Shown here: positions 44,316 through 52,917 of the stretch, one piece after another
How the letters are laid out: the number at the start of each line of letters is the position of its first letter
How positions within the stretch are numbered: the first letter of the stretch is position 1
IMG/VR virus record: IMGVR_UViG_3300024262_000026
Location: 1 to 64,000 of that record
DNA from: a virus
Strand: one strand, 5' to 3'
Length of the DNA: 64,000 nucleotides
Made by a program: the position numbers and the translations under genes
Notes under the pieces: generated by a model
Databases searched by the model: none
What the model saw: only the letters and a program-made list of their open reading frames with translations
What the model was told of the DNA's origin: nothing

Positions 44316-44588
44316 ATGTATTGGTGGGATGAATATAAAAAAGAAACTATTATAATCTCCAAAGAAGATGTTAATGAATCAGTAGGTAAAGGTATGCCTA
44401 CTAAGATCATAAAGAAAAACACAAAACTAAAAATTACAGATAGTTTCAAATTTATGATATTTGTAGAAGATGAAAATAGAAATTTGGGGGTAATTGATAC
44501 TAAAGATATAAATAGATTTTATAATACTAAAGAAAGTGCTAAAATTATTAGAAAAGAAAAATTAGATAAGATAAATGATAAAATATAA
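44316..44588 (+). CDS. Small SH3-like protein with the common tail
   Basis: 90 residues from the ATG at 44316. A TTG at 44286 would give MNDWTERIDNMYW, a start resembling the KWTEER start of paralog B and placed where the other genes of this chain have their ATG, so either start is possible. The core TPTKIIKKNTKLKITDSFKFMIFVEDENRNLGVID resembles a small barrel with a metal- or nucleic-acid-like surface. Ends IIRKEKLDKINDKI, the common tail. Confidence 0.55.
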   Translation: MYWWDEYKKETIIISKEDVNESVGKGMPTKIIKKNTKLKITDSFKFMIFVEDENRNLGVIDTKDINRFYNTKESAKIIRKEKLDKINDKI

Positions 44589-45132
44589 TTTTGGAATAGA
44601 ATGTGAAATATCTTGGAATAAATTTCTCTGTGTTAATATGGGTGAAGAAAGACGATATAAACAAGAATTTGAAAATTTTAATGAATTTTTCTATTTTTTA
44701 GAACACAATAAACGAACTATAACAAAATTATTATTTGATGGGTATGAATATATTCTTCAAAATGGACTATTACATAATTTATACGGACCTGCAAAATTAA
44801 GACATAAAGAAAAAGAAGATGGAGATCCATTTTTCGGCACAACCAAATGGTTTTTTATCAATGGTAAATTGGTAACCGATAAATTAGAAAACTATAGGGG
44901 ATGTAAGAATTTAGAAGATTTTGAAAATAATGAAATTTTCTTTTACGAAGAAGTAACAGGTAAAAAATCTGGTAGAGATGAAAAGACTGGACAACTTTAT
45001 AGACGAAAAGAGGGTATTGATTATATAAAACATCCAATAAATTTAGAATCACTTAGACAAAAAGATATAAGAAAAAAGAAATTAGACCAAATAGATGAGC
45101 AAGATAATTATAATCAGCAATACCCAATTTAA
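44575..45132 (+). CDS. Unknown 185-residue protein, MORN-like segment, with the common tail
   Basis: Contains GYEYILQNGLLHNLYGPAKLRHKEKE and WFFINGKLV, the pattern of repeated NGxLHxxxGPA motifs found in some phage and bacterial proteins. Overlaps its neighbours by 14 and 38 nt. The C-terminus DIRKKKLDQIDEQDNYNQQYPI includes the common tail. Confidence 0.55.
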   Translation: MIKYNFGIECEISWNKFLCVNMGEERRYKQEFENFNEFFYFLEHNKRTITKLLFDGYEYILQNGLLHNLYGPAKLRHKEKEDGDPFFGTTKWFFINGKLVTDKLENYRGCKNLEDFENNEIFFYEEVTGKKSGRDEKTGQLYRRKEGIDYIKHPINLESLRQKDIRKKKLDQIDEQDNYNQQYPI

Positions 45133-46063
45133 CATATCAAAAAACCTTACAACTAAAGAATGGTTGAAGAATATGGATTATTATTTCAACAACGAATTTA
45201 TACCTTATTTAAAGCAAAATAAGAGCGATAACGACATATTAGTACACTTAGGTAATCTACTATCAAATACCAAAAACATCAACTTAGAAGTCTTAAAATT
45301 CATTCAGGAGACATTTGAGAGTATAAGTTCAATACTACCAGTCTATATTTTAAACGGTGAAAATGATACACACACAAAAACCATCTTAAACAACATTAAA
45401 GATATTGAAATAATATCAGAACCTAAAGAAATTGAAATTTTATTAGACCAAAGATTCGCAATGTTACCAAGTAATAGTAAAGTAGAAGATATTGACAAAT
45501 TTGATTCTGATTATTGTTTTTTTCACTTTGATATTAATACACCTCAAAGAGATTCAATACTTAAAAAATTATCAAAATTTCAAAAATGTTATTGTGGTTA
45601 TTATGATAAAAATGGTGTTATGAAAAATATTAAATTTTTAGGTTCACCATACAACTTAGAAAAAGATGAAAAGAAAGGGTTTATTGTTCTAGAAACACAC
45701 ACTAATAAAGATAAATTTATTCTTAATAAAATAAGTCCATCATTTAAAAAAATTACAATAAATGATGATGAAGATTTTGAAATAGATAAATCCATATTTT
45801 TAAATAACTACGTGAGTCTCACATTAAATAAAAAACTTTTTGTTGATAATAAACTAAAAATAGAAATGTTATTATCAGAAAATGATTTTAAAAATGTTTC
45901 TTATACGGATGATGATATTAAAAGAGATAGAGATCTGATACAATTAGATGGCGAATCAGTTTCATTGAAAGAGATGATATCCGAATATATACAGAAATCA
46001 GAAATAGATAATAAAGATAGATTATTACAAGAATTTGAAAAAATAACAAAATTAAATGGATAA
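45095..46063 (+). CDS. Degenerate gp47/SbcD-like phosphoesterase, probably inactive
   Basis: The 322 residues follow the layout of the T4 gp47/Mre11 nuclease subunit, but the metal ligands are altered. The first motif reads IISNTQ rather than a D-x-H form, the second LVHLGN (usually GD), the third ILNGENDTH (usually GNHD), and the later histidine motif reads CYCGYYDKNG (usually GHxH), followed by FLGSPYNLEKDEKKGFI, which does match the GSPY segment. It is therefore probably a structural or regulatory homologue without nuclease activity. It overlaps its neighbours, and ends FEKITKLNG. Confidence 0.6.
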   Translation: MSKIIIISNTQFNISKNLTTKEWLKNMDYYFNNEFIPYLKQNKSDNDILVHLGNLLSNTKNINLEVLKFIQETFESISSILPVYILNGENDTHTKTILNNIKDIEIISEPKEIEILLDQRFAMLPSNSKVEDIDKFDSDYCFFHFDINTPQRDSILKKLSKFQKCYCGYYDKNGVMKNIKFLGSPYNLEKDEKKGFIVLETHTNKDKFILNKISPSFKKITINDDEDFEIDKSIFLNNYVSLTLNKKLFVDNKLKIEMLLSENDFKNVSYTDDDIKRDRDLIQLDGESVSLKEMISEYIQKSEIDNKDRLLQEFEKITKLNG

Positions 46064-46259
46064 TTATTACAAAGAATTATTAAAGAAACATTATGAATCA
46101 ATAAATGAAAAAGATATACAAGAGTATATGGATTTCTGTTTGGATTACGTTAAAGAAAACATCATAAATTGTTATAGTAATGAGAAATCAACAAAAAATG
46201 TTATTGAAGAATTATTTAAAAGAGGTATGGCTAAAAAATGGAAATTAAAACATGATTGA
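46056..46259 (+). CDS. Unknown 67-residue protein
   Basis: Starts by overlap of 8 nt with the gp47-like gene and overlaps the next start (ATGA-type, 46252). Helical, charged, ending AKKWKLKHD. No family recognised. Confidence 0.5.
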   Translation: MDNYYKELLKKHYESINEKDIQEYMDFCLDYVKENIINCYSNEKSTKNVIEELFKRGMAKKWKLKHD

Positions 46260-46518
46260 TTTAAAAGGTAAAGTAAATTTTAGGGATTTTACTACAGAAG
46301 ATTTATTGGAATTGGGAATACAAAGTATTTCTACAATATCTGAGGCTTCTTGGAAACCAAAAGTTATGTTTAAATTTTTGGACGGCAATGAAGAATCATT
46401 TAGTGTAAATAAAGATGAAAATATTGAAGATAAAATAAACAATAAAATAAACGAAATTGTTAGAAAGAAAATAGTAGAACAACGAAAAGAAAAACTAAAC
46501 CAATTAAAATGTTATTAG
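46252..46518 (+). CDS. Small paralog C (TMAP-type) with the common tail
   Basis: 88 residues. TISEASWKPKVMFKFLDG corresponds to the TMAP region of paralogs A and B, and the end EQRKEKLNQLKCY is a version of the common tail. Overlaps the next gene by 10 nt. Confidence 0.55.
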   Translation: MIDLKGKVNFRDFTTEDLLELGIQSISTISEASWKPKVMFKFLDGNEESFSVNKDENIEDKINNKINEIVRKKIVEQRKEKLNQLKCY

Positions 46519-46778
46519 ATTTCACAACATTGTCAGATGATCAAATACAATTTTTCCTAAAATTTTTAAAAGCTGACATAATTGAAAAAGGAGAAATTGA
46601 AAGATATATATTATCAGGTAAATGTATCAAAATTAAAATATCGTATTATGATACTATTATAATTGAACCTGAAAAAATTATATTTTATCCTGAGGTTGGT
46701 ACACCTCAAACTATTCTCACAATTGAAAATATTCAAAATTGTGTTAATCTATATAATGAATTGATTAAAAATAATTAG
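46509..46778 (+). CDS. Unknown 89-residue protein, last of the chain
   Basis: No tail motif, ends with INELIKNN-like polar sequence, followed by a terminator. The central YYDTIIIEPEKIIFYPEVG is beta-rich. No family recognised. Confidence 0.55.
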   Translation: MLLDFTTLSDDQIQFFLKFLKADIIEKGEIERYILSGKCIKIKISYYDTIIIEPEKIIFYPEVGTPQTILTIENIQNCVNLYNELIKNN

Positions 46779-46781
46779 CAT

Positions 46782-46816
46782 AAAAAAAGAGAAAGTTAAA
46801 ACTTTCTCTTTTTTTT
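46782..46816. terminator. Bidirectional terminator between convergent genes
   Basis: AAAAAAAGAGAAAGTT / AACTTTCTCTTTTTTT with a short A loop, between the plus-strand small-gene chain and the minus-strand AAA ATPase gene. Confidence 0.85.
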
Positions 46817-46825
46817 ATGTAAGTA

Positions 46826-47974
46826 CTATTTCTTATTAATTTTAAATCCCATTCCTTTTGTAGAATCATCAACATCAGCCAAATCAATTAATTGTTTTCC
46901 ATTCTTATCATCATAAACTTCTGCTAAAGTTGCCGCAGTTGTAAATTTTTTATTTGCACCAATATACTTAGACAAATCAGTTGCTTGTATAGGTGTTAAT
47001 TTTTTAAATTTATAGTTCACCATCAATCTACCCTTTCTCAAAAGTGCTTCATCAATTATTTTCTTTTCCACATTTAAAGTAGCAATAATTTGCATATCCA
47101 AATAATCATTCAATAAACCATCACTCATATTTAAAATATTTGTAACTGCTTGATCTCTATCCTCAGTAGTATTTGTTAAGATTGTTTCGGCATCTTCTAA
47201 AAGTAAAACAGTATTTTTAAATTTAGAAACAAAAGAAATCAACTCAGGTTCTGCAATACCATACATCATATAACTTGGTACATATATAATAGTCTTTTCC
47301 TCTGATAAATCGTGTATAATTTTACGGATATATGTTGTCTTACCAGTACCTGGTGATCCATGAAATAGAAACAAACCTTTTTTATTTTCTGATAATTTTT
47401 TAATAATTTCTTTATCTTTATCAATAAATTCCTCACCATAATTCATCTTCAAATTAATATCAAGATCCTTAACGGTAGCATTACGAAGTTCATATCCATA
47501 ATTACCTCTTGAAATAAGGAAAAATGATTTGTTTTTTGGTGGATGGTATGTCATTTCTTCAAGTTTTGGTAAAATATCATTATTGACAAAATCAGTCGAA
47601 TCTGACTGGAAATAAATTAACATTTCAAATATTTTATCCTCTTGTTCTTCAGGGGTTTCATATAACTCCGAATCAATAACCTTTTTTTCATCATAAAAAA
47701 TAAACATCACTTTATATGGTTTATTTAGAGTTACAACATACTTATAACTTCGCTCTTCCCTACCTTTTATATCCTTTTGTATATCACAATGAACCATCAT
47801 ATTCTCAGGTTTAACATTATATTCAGTTTTTAAAAAATTCCAAAACTTATCCGATATTATCTGTTGTGATATAGAAAACCTATTTGTAAACTTACCAAAT
47901 TCTACATAGGCATATACATCCTCTTGTCTTTCAAATATATCATTTGAAAGTGTCAAATTTATTGTTTTATCCAT
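46826..47974 (-). CDS. AAA ATPase
   Basis: 382 residues. The C-terminal half is an AAA domain with Walker A HGSPGTGKT (Gly206-Thr213), Walker B VLLLEDAE (Glu260-Asp261), sensor IATLN and an arginine-containing segment LLRKGRLMVNY (CDC48/BCS1 style). The N-terminal half is a separate domain with no recognised family. It is terminated by the shared terminator and overlaps the GT25 gene by one nucleotide. Probably a remodelling ATPase; substrate unknown. Confidence 0.85.
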   Translation of the reverse strand: MDKTINLTLSNDIFERQEDVYAYVEFGKFTNRFSISQQIISDKFWNFLKTEYNVKPENMMVHCDIQKDIKGREERSYKYVVTLNKPYKVMFIFYDEKKVIDSELYETPEEQEDKIFEMLIYFQSDSTDFVNNDILPKLEEMTYHPPKNKSFFLISRGNYGYELRNATVKDLDINLKMNYGEEFIDKDKEIIKKLSENKKGLFLFHGSPGTGKTTYIRKIIHDLSEEKTIIYVPSYMMYGIAEPELISFVSKFKNTVLLLEDAETILTNTTEDRDQAVTNILNMSDGLLNDYLDMQIIATLNVEKKIIDEALLRKGRLMVNYKFKKLTPIQATDLSKYIGANKKFTTAATLAEVYDDKNGKQLIDLADVDDSTKGMGFKINKK

Positions 47975-48612
47975 TAATTAATATTTTTTTTGAATCTTTC
48001 TTCTATGAAATCATAATTAACCACTCGCTTCTCTATATCCGAATACGAATTCATCTGAGTTGTCATCATCGGGTTAACCATCAAACATATATATTTTTCT
48101 TGAAAATGTTGTGCAAGATAAACGTCAAGAATATCATTCATATTTGCTATTCTATTAACACCCTCATATCTTTTAATAAAAGTGTCGTATGATTTTTCAT
48201 TATACGCCATAGAATGTACAGCAAATGAATTTTTCAATAATATAAGATTTGGTTTTATCTTTATTAACTTATTGTGTGTATTGGCACCTAAGTAAAATAG
48301 AGTCCAATCTAAATTACCAATTTGACTTAATGATTCAGCAAGCACTTCTTGAGGATTATCTACAATAAATTCTACGTCATCCTCAAACACAAGCACATTT
48401 TTTAAGCCCTTCTTTTTTGCTAATTTTACAATACCAAGATTAGATTTAATAATACCTATCCTACCATCATTATCACGAATTGCTGAAAATCTTTGTACTC
48501 TATCTTTAATTCCAGCCTTTTCAAATTCTTTTTGTGCATGTTCCCACCTATCAGTTCGTTCATCAAGATTTACACAATACATTTCATCAAAGAAATCAAA
48601 TGGATTGTTCAT
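47974..48612 (-). CDS. Glycosyltransferase family 25 (LPS-type)
   Basis: 212 residues. The N-terminus MYCVNLDERTDRWEHAQKEF is the typical GT25 start, and VLVFEDDVEF (Glu77-Asp79) is the metal-binding region. In bacteria GT25 enzymes build LPS oligosaccharides; in a phage it may modify the receptor glycan or glycosylate phage structures. It follows IMPDH with a 17-nt gap and precedes the AAA ATPase. Confidence 0.85.
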   Translation of the reverse strand: MNNPFDFFDEMYCVNLDERTDRWEHAQKEFEKAGIKDRVQRFSAIRDNDGRIGIIKSNLGIVKLAKKKGLKNVLVFEDDVEFIVDNPQEVLAESLSQIGNLDWTLFYLGANTHNKLIKIKPNLILLKNSFAVHSMAYNEKSYDTFIKRYEGVNRIANMNDILDVYLAQHFQEKYICLMVNPMMTTQMNSYSDIEKRVVNYDFIEERFKKNIN

Positions 48613-48629
48613 TTTTCTTTATTATTTTT

Positions 48630-49685
48630 TCAAAGTAAATGCGGTTTTGCTTCTATCATTCCATTTTGTGTAACTTTAACAAAATCGGAATTTGATCGAA
48701 ATTCACTCAAATTGTCCGCATTAACATAAGACATTGCAGATTTTAAACCTTCATCAATATCATCTATTAACCTTTTAACTTTACCTTTGTATCTTATCAA
48801 TTTAGAATTTCCTTCAACATTTTTTTCATCTAAATTATTTTCAACTTTTGCTTCTAATGAAGCCGAACCTCTATATTTCTTAAATAGTTGTTCGTCAGGC
48901 CATTGACCTGTTTTTTGAATTTTTCCAGGTGATTCTTTAGTTCCAGAAAAAATAGATCCAAACATAACGGTATCTGCACCAAGAGCCAAAGCCTTAGCAA
49001 CATCACCTATCATTCGAACTCCACCATCAGCAATTACTGGCACACCATATCCATCACAAATTTTAATACAATCTACTAATGCGGTAACTTGTGGAATTCC
49101 AACACCAGTTCTAATTCTAGTTTCGCACAATGAACCATTACCAATACCGACTCTAACAGCGTCTGCACCCCATTTACATAAATTTTCTGCACCTTCAGTA
49201 GTCGCAACATTACCTGCTATCACATCTACATCAGGATAAGTTTTCTTAATTCTTTCGATTGCATTTTTCATCAATTTGGTATTCCCATGAGCAACATCAA
49301 TTAGAATAACATTTACTCCAGCATTTACTAATTTACCTAATCTAACAATTGATTCATTTACTCCAATAGCCGCACATATTGGAAAAGAACCAGGTGGTAA
49401 ATAGTCATTCATCAATTCTCGTTTCTCAAGTTGAACCATATTAACAGCATCAACCTGTTCCTCTATACTAAGAAACCTATTAATACAACCAACACCACCC
49501 AATTGCATCATACGTAGTGCCATTTCACCGCCAGTAACAGTATCCATTGGAGAAGAAACGTAGGGTTTGTTAATAGTGAACCTTTTTGTTAATTTTGTAG
49601 TTATATCACAATCTGATCTATGTTCAACATCAGAATATTTTGGAATTATTTGTATATCATCATAAGTTAATGCTTCTCTAAACAT
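48630..49685 (-). CDS. IMP dehydrogenase/GMP reductase-like, without CBS domains
   Basis: Catalyses IMP to XMP, the committed step of guanine nucleotide synthesis. The barrel carries the catalytic cysteine in GNGSLCETRIRTGVG (Cys187), preceded by VIAGNVAT, and followed by PVIADGG, FGSIFSGTKESPG and the mobile flap YRGSAS. The CBS domains of bacterial IMPDH are absent (351 residues), a form seen in some phages and archaea. The flap sequence and C-terminus KPHLL favour IMPDH over GMP reductase. Together with NrdJ and the DeoC-like protein it suggests phage control of nucleotide pools. Confidence 0.85.
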   Translation of the reverse strand: MFREALTYDDIQIIPKYSDVEHRSDCDITTKLTKRFTINKPYVSSPMDTVTGGEMALRMMQLGGVGCINRFLSIEEQVDAVNMVQLEKRELMNDYLPPGSFPICAAIGVNESIVRLGKLVNAGVNVILIDVAHGNTKLMKNAIERIKKTYPDVDVIAGNVATTEGAENLCKWGADAVRVGIGNGSLCETRIRTGVGIPQVTALVDCIKICDGYGVPVIADGGVRMIGDVAKALALGADTVMFGSIFSGTKESPGKIQKTGQWPDEQLFKKYRGSASLEAKVENNLDEKNVEGNSKLIRYKGKVKRLIDDIDEGLKSAMSYVNADNLSEFRSNSDFVKVTQNGMIEAKPHLL

Positions 49686-49741
49686 ATTTCTATTTTTATT
49701 TACTTCTTTTATAAGAAAATTCTTATTTAGTTTTAATTTTT

Positions 49742-49751
49742 AATATATAAG
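49742..49751 (+). promoter_or_regulatory. Phage-type promoter-like box (AATATATAAG), 6 nt from ATG
   Basis: AATATATAAG 6 nt before the ATG at 49758, as if transcription began at or near the start codon. Confidence 0.5.
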
Positions 49752-49757
49752 TGTACT

Positions 49758-50351
49758 ATGAAGTTAATGAAGTATAAAGAGTTTTTAAATGAAAACATAT
49801 CTACAGGTATTGCACAATTATTACAAAGTGTGGATGCAGAACAGGTCGAGTTTTACTACACACTTGGCATTAATAAAGACAAATTTATTGAAAAAGATAT
49901 TGAATTTATCTATAATGATAGTGATTTTAATAAGGCACTATATAGTAAAAAACTCAAAAAGAGTGAATTAGCATCCACATTAGATATGGAAAATTTCTTA
50001 AAGAAACAATATAATATAAAATATTTTTTGTTGATTGATAGAGATATACCAAAAATTGACACACCAAAATATATAATACTTCAATACTCTAAGAAAAATC
50101 TTGGTTGGAGTGATGTATATATGTATAAAGTTAATGGTAATATTAGAAACTTTTTTGAAAAAATGACATCAAGAACTATCGAAATTGATGATGATGGAGT
50201 AAAATATGTATATCAAACATCAAACTCTGGTAATAATTGGATATTACAAAACATCGAAGATAAGACAGACGAATTTAAAGAAACATTAGAAAAAGATGAA
50301 TTGCGTGATATTTTAAAACAAAAAAACTTAGAATTGAACATAATAGAGTAA
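49758..50351 (+). CDS. Unknown 197-residue protein with capsid-targeting-like leader
   Basis: A second ATG at 49767 gives MKYKEFLNENIST, a close match to the T4 capsid-targeting sequence (MKTYQEFIAE), and is the more likely functional start. No family recognised in the rest, which is mixed alpha/beta with the segment LLIDRDIPKIDTPKYIILQYS. First gene of the leader-bearing block, so a packaged protein is plausible. Confidence 0.65.
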   Translation: MKLMKYKEFLNENISTGIAQLLQSVDAEQVEFYYTLGINKDKFIEKDIEFIYNDSDFNKALYSKKLKKSELASTLDMENFLKKQYNIKYFLLIDRDIPKIDTPKYIILQYSKKNLGWSDVYMYKVNGNIRNFFEKMTSRTIEIDDDGVKYVYQTSNSGNNWILQNIEDKTDEFKETLEKDELRDILKQKNLELNIIE

Positions 50352-50399
50352 AAAATGAAAAAATATATTAATATATACAAAAAAAGAATTTAAATAGAG

Positions 50400-50822
50400 A
50401 TGGATAAATTAAATAACTTAATATCGTTCAAAGATTTTGGTAAATTTGACATGAAAGTTGAAAATCAACCTGGTAAAAAAGTAGTTGAAAAACTAAATAA
50501 CATTAAATCATTCGATACATTAGTAGATGAAGGTTTTTTCACAGATACCGAATTAGGAAATAAGATAAGAAAAGGTGCTGGTTTTAAAAACAAAGGAGAA
50601 AAATTTGAAGAAGCTAAACAAGCCATCCTAAGTCACCCTATTAGAAGAAAAGCGTATGAAACGTTCCAAAAAGAAGATCCAAATAAAGCTGAAAAGTATG
50701 TTGAATTTTTTGTAAAAAATCCACAAGGTCACCCAAAATGGACTAATGGTGAGTGGATTGATACTGCTCGTTATTCACACGAATTACTCGCAGATGTTGG
50801 ATCACCTAAAAGTGGATATTAA
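50400..50822 (+). CDS. Unknown 140-residue protein with leader-like N-terminus
   Basis: Begins MDKLNNLISFKDFGKFDMKVEN, a looser version of the leader with SFKDF. The rest is charged and contains GAGFKNKGEKFEEAKQAI, HPIRRKAYETFQKEDPNKAEKYVEFF and a Gly/Pro-rich end. No family recognised. A terminator follows. Confidence 0.65.
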   Translation: MDKLNNLISFKDFGKFDMKVENQPGKKVVEKLNNIKSFDTLVDEGFFTDTELGNKIRKGAGFKNKGEKFEEAKQAILSHPIRRKAYETFQKEDPNKAEKYVEFFVKNPQGHPKWTNGEWIDTARYSHELLADVGSPKSGY

Positions 50823-50842
50823 TCCTGAATACCTTTATATAC

Positions 50843-50878
50843 AAAAAACTCTACCTTTTTAAGATAGAGTTTTTTTTT
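50843..50878. terminator. Bidirectional terminator
   Basis: AAAAAACTCTA / TAGAGTTTTTT stem followed by a T-run, between the 140-residue gene and the minus-strand membrane protein, whose stop codon lies at 50877. Confidence 0.8.
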
Positions 50879-51263
50879 ATCTAAACATTTTTTGTGAAAC
50901 TCCACTTCTCACATCATCAAATATAATTCTTGTGAGTTTCTGTATTTGAATTTTACTTCTTAATCTATTTGCGACTATTAAAATACTACCAGTAAGTAGT
51001 AAAGATATCACAAATAACCAAATCATATTGTGTTGTAGGAAAAATACACCAGAAAAAAGTAAAATTGTGGCAACGAGGAAAGAAATCTTCATTTTAATTG
51101 ATAATCTATCAATAATAAAATCTGTTTCAGCATTAAGTGCATCACACTGTTCAATTTCATTCATAGATTCAAGATACTTAATTTCTTCTTCAGAACATTT
51201 ATGTTTCTTTAAACCAAGTTTCTCTAATCTTGAATAAAACTTTGATACTACCATACTCTTCAT
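50877..51263 (-). CDS. Small membrane protein with two transmembrane segments
   Basis: 128 residues. Cytoplasmic N-terminal helix with CSEEEIKYLESMNEIEQC, then two membrane spans at about residues 60-78 (FLVATILLFSGVFFLQ) and 81-98 (WLFVISLLLTGSILIVA), and a basic C-terminal tail. No recognised family. Possibly a holin-like or host-membrane-modifying protein: the two short spans separated by a tight turn, and the endolysin gene about 0.8 kb away, fit a holin, but this is unproven. Confidence 0.6.
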   Translation of the reverse strand: MKSMVVSKFYSRLEKLGLKKHKCSEEEIKYLESMNEIEQCDALNAETDFIIDRLSIKMKISFLVATILLFSGVFFLQHNMIWLFVISLLLTGSILIVANRLRSKIQIQKLTRIIFDDVRSGVSQKMFR

Positions 51264-51353
51264 TTTTTAGATTTTATTTATATTATATATATTTCAAATG
51301 TAATGCAAAGATAAACTTTTTTTTTGGAAATAAAAAAGTTATGTGTGTATTTT

Positions 51354-51363
51354 TATATATAAG
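51354..51363 (+). promoter_or_regulatory. Phage-type promoter-like box (TATATATAAG)
   Basis: TATATATAAG ending 26 nt before the DeoC-like gene start. Confidence 0.4.
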
Positions 51364-51389
51364 ATATAAATTAAAAATAGTAATATAAA

Positions 51390-52076
51390 ATGACAATCAA
51401 GAAATTTAATGAATATATTAATGAGAATAATAACACAAATTACTATCAAATAATTGATTATACTAATTTAGATACTCTCTCAAATGATGATATTAAAAAA
51501 ATGTGTTCTGTTGCTGAAGAAAAAAAAGTATATTCTGTTTGTGTATTACCAGAATATGTTAGTCTTGTATCATCATTTCTTGAAAATTATGATATTAAAG
51601 TTGTTGCTACAATAGACTTTCCAAAAGGTAGTAGTTCATCCACAGAAAAGATAAAAGAAATTGATAAAGCACTTGTGAATGGTGCAGATGAAGTTGATGT
51701 TGTATTAAATTATAAACTTATAAAAGAAAAGGAATTTGAAACTATTGAAGATGAAATTAGAAGTATTTCAGAATATGTACATAAAGAAGGAAAAATTGTT
51801 AAAATTATCATTGAAATAGGTGCATTAAGTTTTCAAGAAATAGAACAAGTTAGTGAAATATGTGTTGATGCTAATGTTGATTTTATAATGACATCCACAG
51901 GAAAATTACCAAATGATGGTGACTTTGATGATAAAGTTAAAAAAGTTAAATTTATAAGAAAAATTACTCCTGACGACACTAAGATAAAATTTAGTGGAGG
52001 AATAAGAACTAACGCACAAATTGCACAAGTTGCACAATATTGTGATAGAATAGGAACAAGTATTATACCCGTCTAA
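51390..52076 (+). CDS. DeoC-like aldolase fold with leader and lost Schiff-base lysine
   Basis: 228 residues. The N-terminus MTIKKFNEYINENNN resembles the capsid-targeting leader. The rest follows deoxyribose-phosphate aldolase: ADEVDVVLNYKLI (Asp103), IIIEIGAL, VDFIMTSTGKLP and KFSGGIRT with Lys200. In DeoC the catalytic Schiff-base lysine is the third residue of F-I-K-T-S-T; here it is Met167 (FIMTST). The DNA (ttt ata atg aca tcc) is unambiguous. The enzyme is therefore probably inactive as an aldolase, or uses another lysine. It could bind a sugar phosphate or nucleotide instead. Confidence 0.82.
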   Translation: MTIKKFNEYINENNNTNYYQIIDYTNLDTLSNDDIKKMCSVAEEKKVYSVCVLPEYVSLVSSFLENYDIKVVATIDFPKGSSSSTEKIKEIDKALVNGADEVDVVLNYKLIKEKEFETIEDEIRSISEYVHKEGKIVKIIIEIGALSFQEIEQVSEICVDANVDFIMTSTGKLPNDGDFDDKVKKVKFIRKITPDDTKIKFSGGIRTNAQIAQVAQYCDRIGTSIIPV

Positions 52077-52077
52077 T

Positions 52078-52908
52078 TTATAAAGATTTTAACATTGCAA
52101 TAAGATGAGGTTGAGGTGACACATCATATTTATCAGTTCTAATATTACCATGAGACCAGATACCTGGATAACCATTTAATGTTAATGGATTATATTCAAA
52201 TGCCGATTTACCAATCGATTGTACAGCCCAAGCAGTATTATTTCCCCAAACGCCATCTTCTCCTAATGGTTTACCATTTCTACCAACAAATCCATATCTA
52301 TTCAACCATTTTTGTTGTTCCATAATAGATATTCCAGTAGGCATAACTAAAGATTCTTTTTCAATCCATTCTCTTAACCCCATTCTAAGATTAATATTGA
52401 ATTTTGATGATAAATAAAGCAATAATTCTCTAACCGACTCCACTTGTTTATCGGTATACTTATGATAATATTTGAAACCTCTAAATTGATTAGGTAATTC
52501 AATAACATCAGATTCAGGTACTATAGTGTTTACATAATTATAAAATGAGCCATCTCTACCTTTTGTTAAAGGACCATAATTACATATTTCAATACCTATC
52601 GATATTTTATCAAATGTACCTTTTGTACCTTTGGCACCTAAATGCCATGCCCATTTACTTTCAGGAAAACATCTAACAATCACACCATCCCATTCACTTT
52701 CACCATTTCTTGTACTTCTACCACCAACTATAAAAGATGTTGCAATTCGTCTAATTGAGCCATCAGAATTTGAATCTTTATCCCACATACCAACAACCCA
52801 ATCTGGTCGATGTCCACCTGCAGTATGGTGTAAATATATTATAGTTTTATTGAATTCGGTGTGATAATACTCGTCCGAATTTAAGAAAATATCTTTAATG
52901 TCTAACAT
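52078..52908 (-). CDS. N-acetylmuramoyl-L-alanine amidase (endolysin)
   Basis: Cleaves the amide between muramic acid and the stem peptide of peptidoglycan for lysis. An Amidase_2 domain fills the first about 150 residues: YLHHTAGG, then IATSFIVGG, and KWAWHLGAKG...ISIGIEICNYG (zinc ligands His near 28 and His near 98). The C-terminal about 90 residues have a cell-wall-binding-like segment (QKWLNRYGFVGRNGKPLGEDGVWGNNTAWAVQ). It converges with the DeoC-like gene, the two stops separated by a single base. Confidence 0.88.
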   Translation of the reverse strand: MLDIKDIFLNSDEYYHTEFNKTIIYLHHTAGGHRPDWVVGMWDKDSNSDGSIRRIATSFIVGGRSTRNGESEWDGVIVRCFPESKWAWHLGAKGTKGTFDKISIGIEICNYGPLTKGRDGSFYNYVNTIVPESDVIELPNQFRGFKYYHKYTDKQVESVRELLLYLSSKFNINLRMGLREWIEKESLVMPTGISIMEQQKWLNRYGFVGRNGKPLGEDGVWGNNTAWAVQSIGKSAFEYNPLTLNGYPGIWSHGNIRTDKYDVSPQPHLIAMLKSL

Positions 52909-52917
52909 AATATTTTA

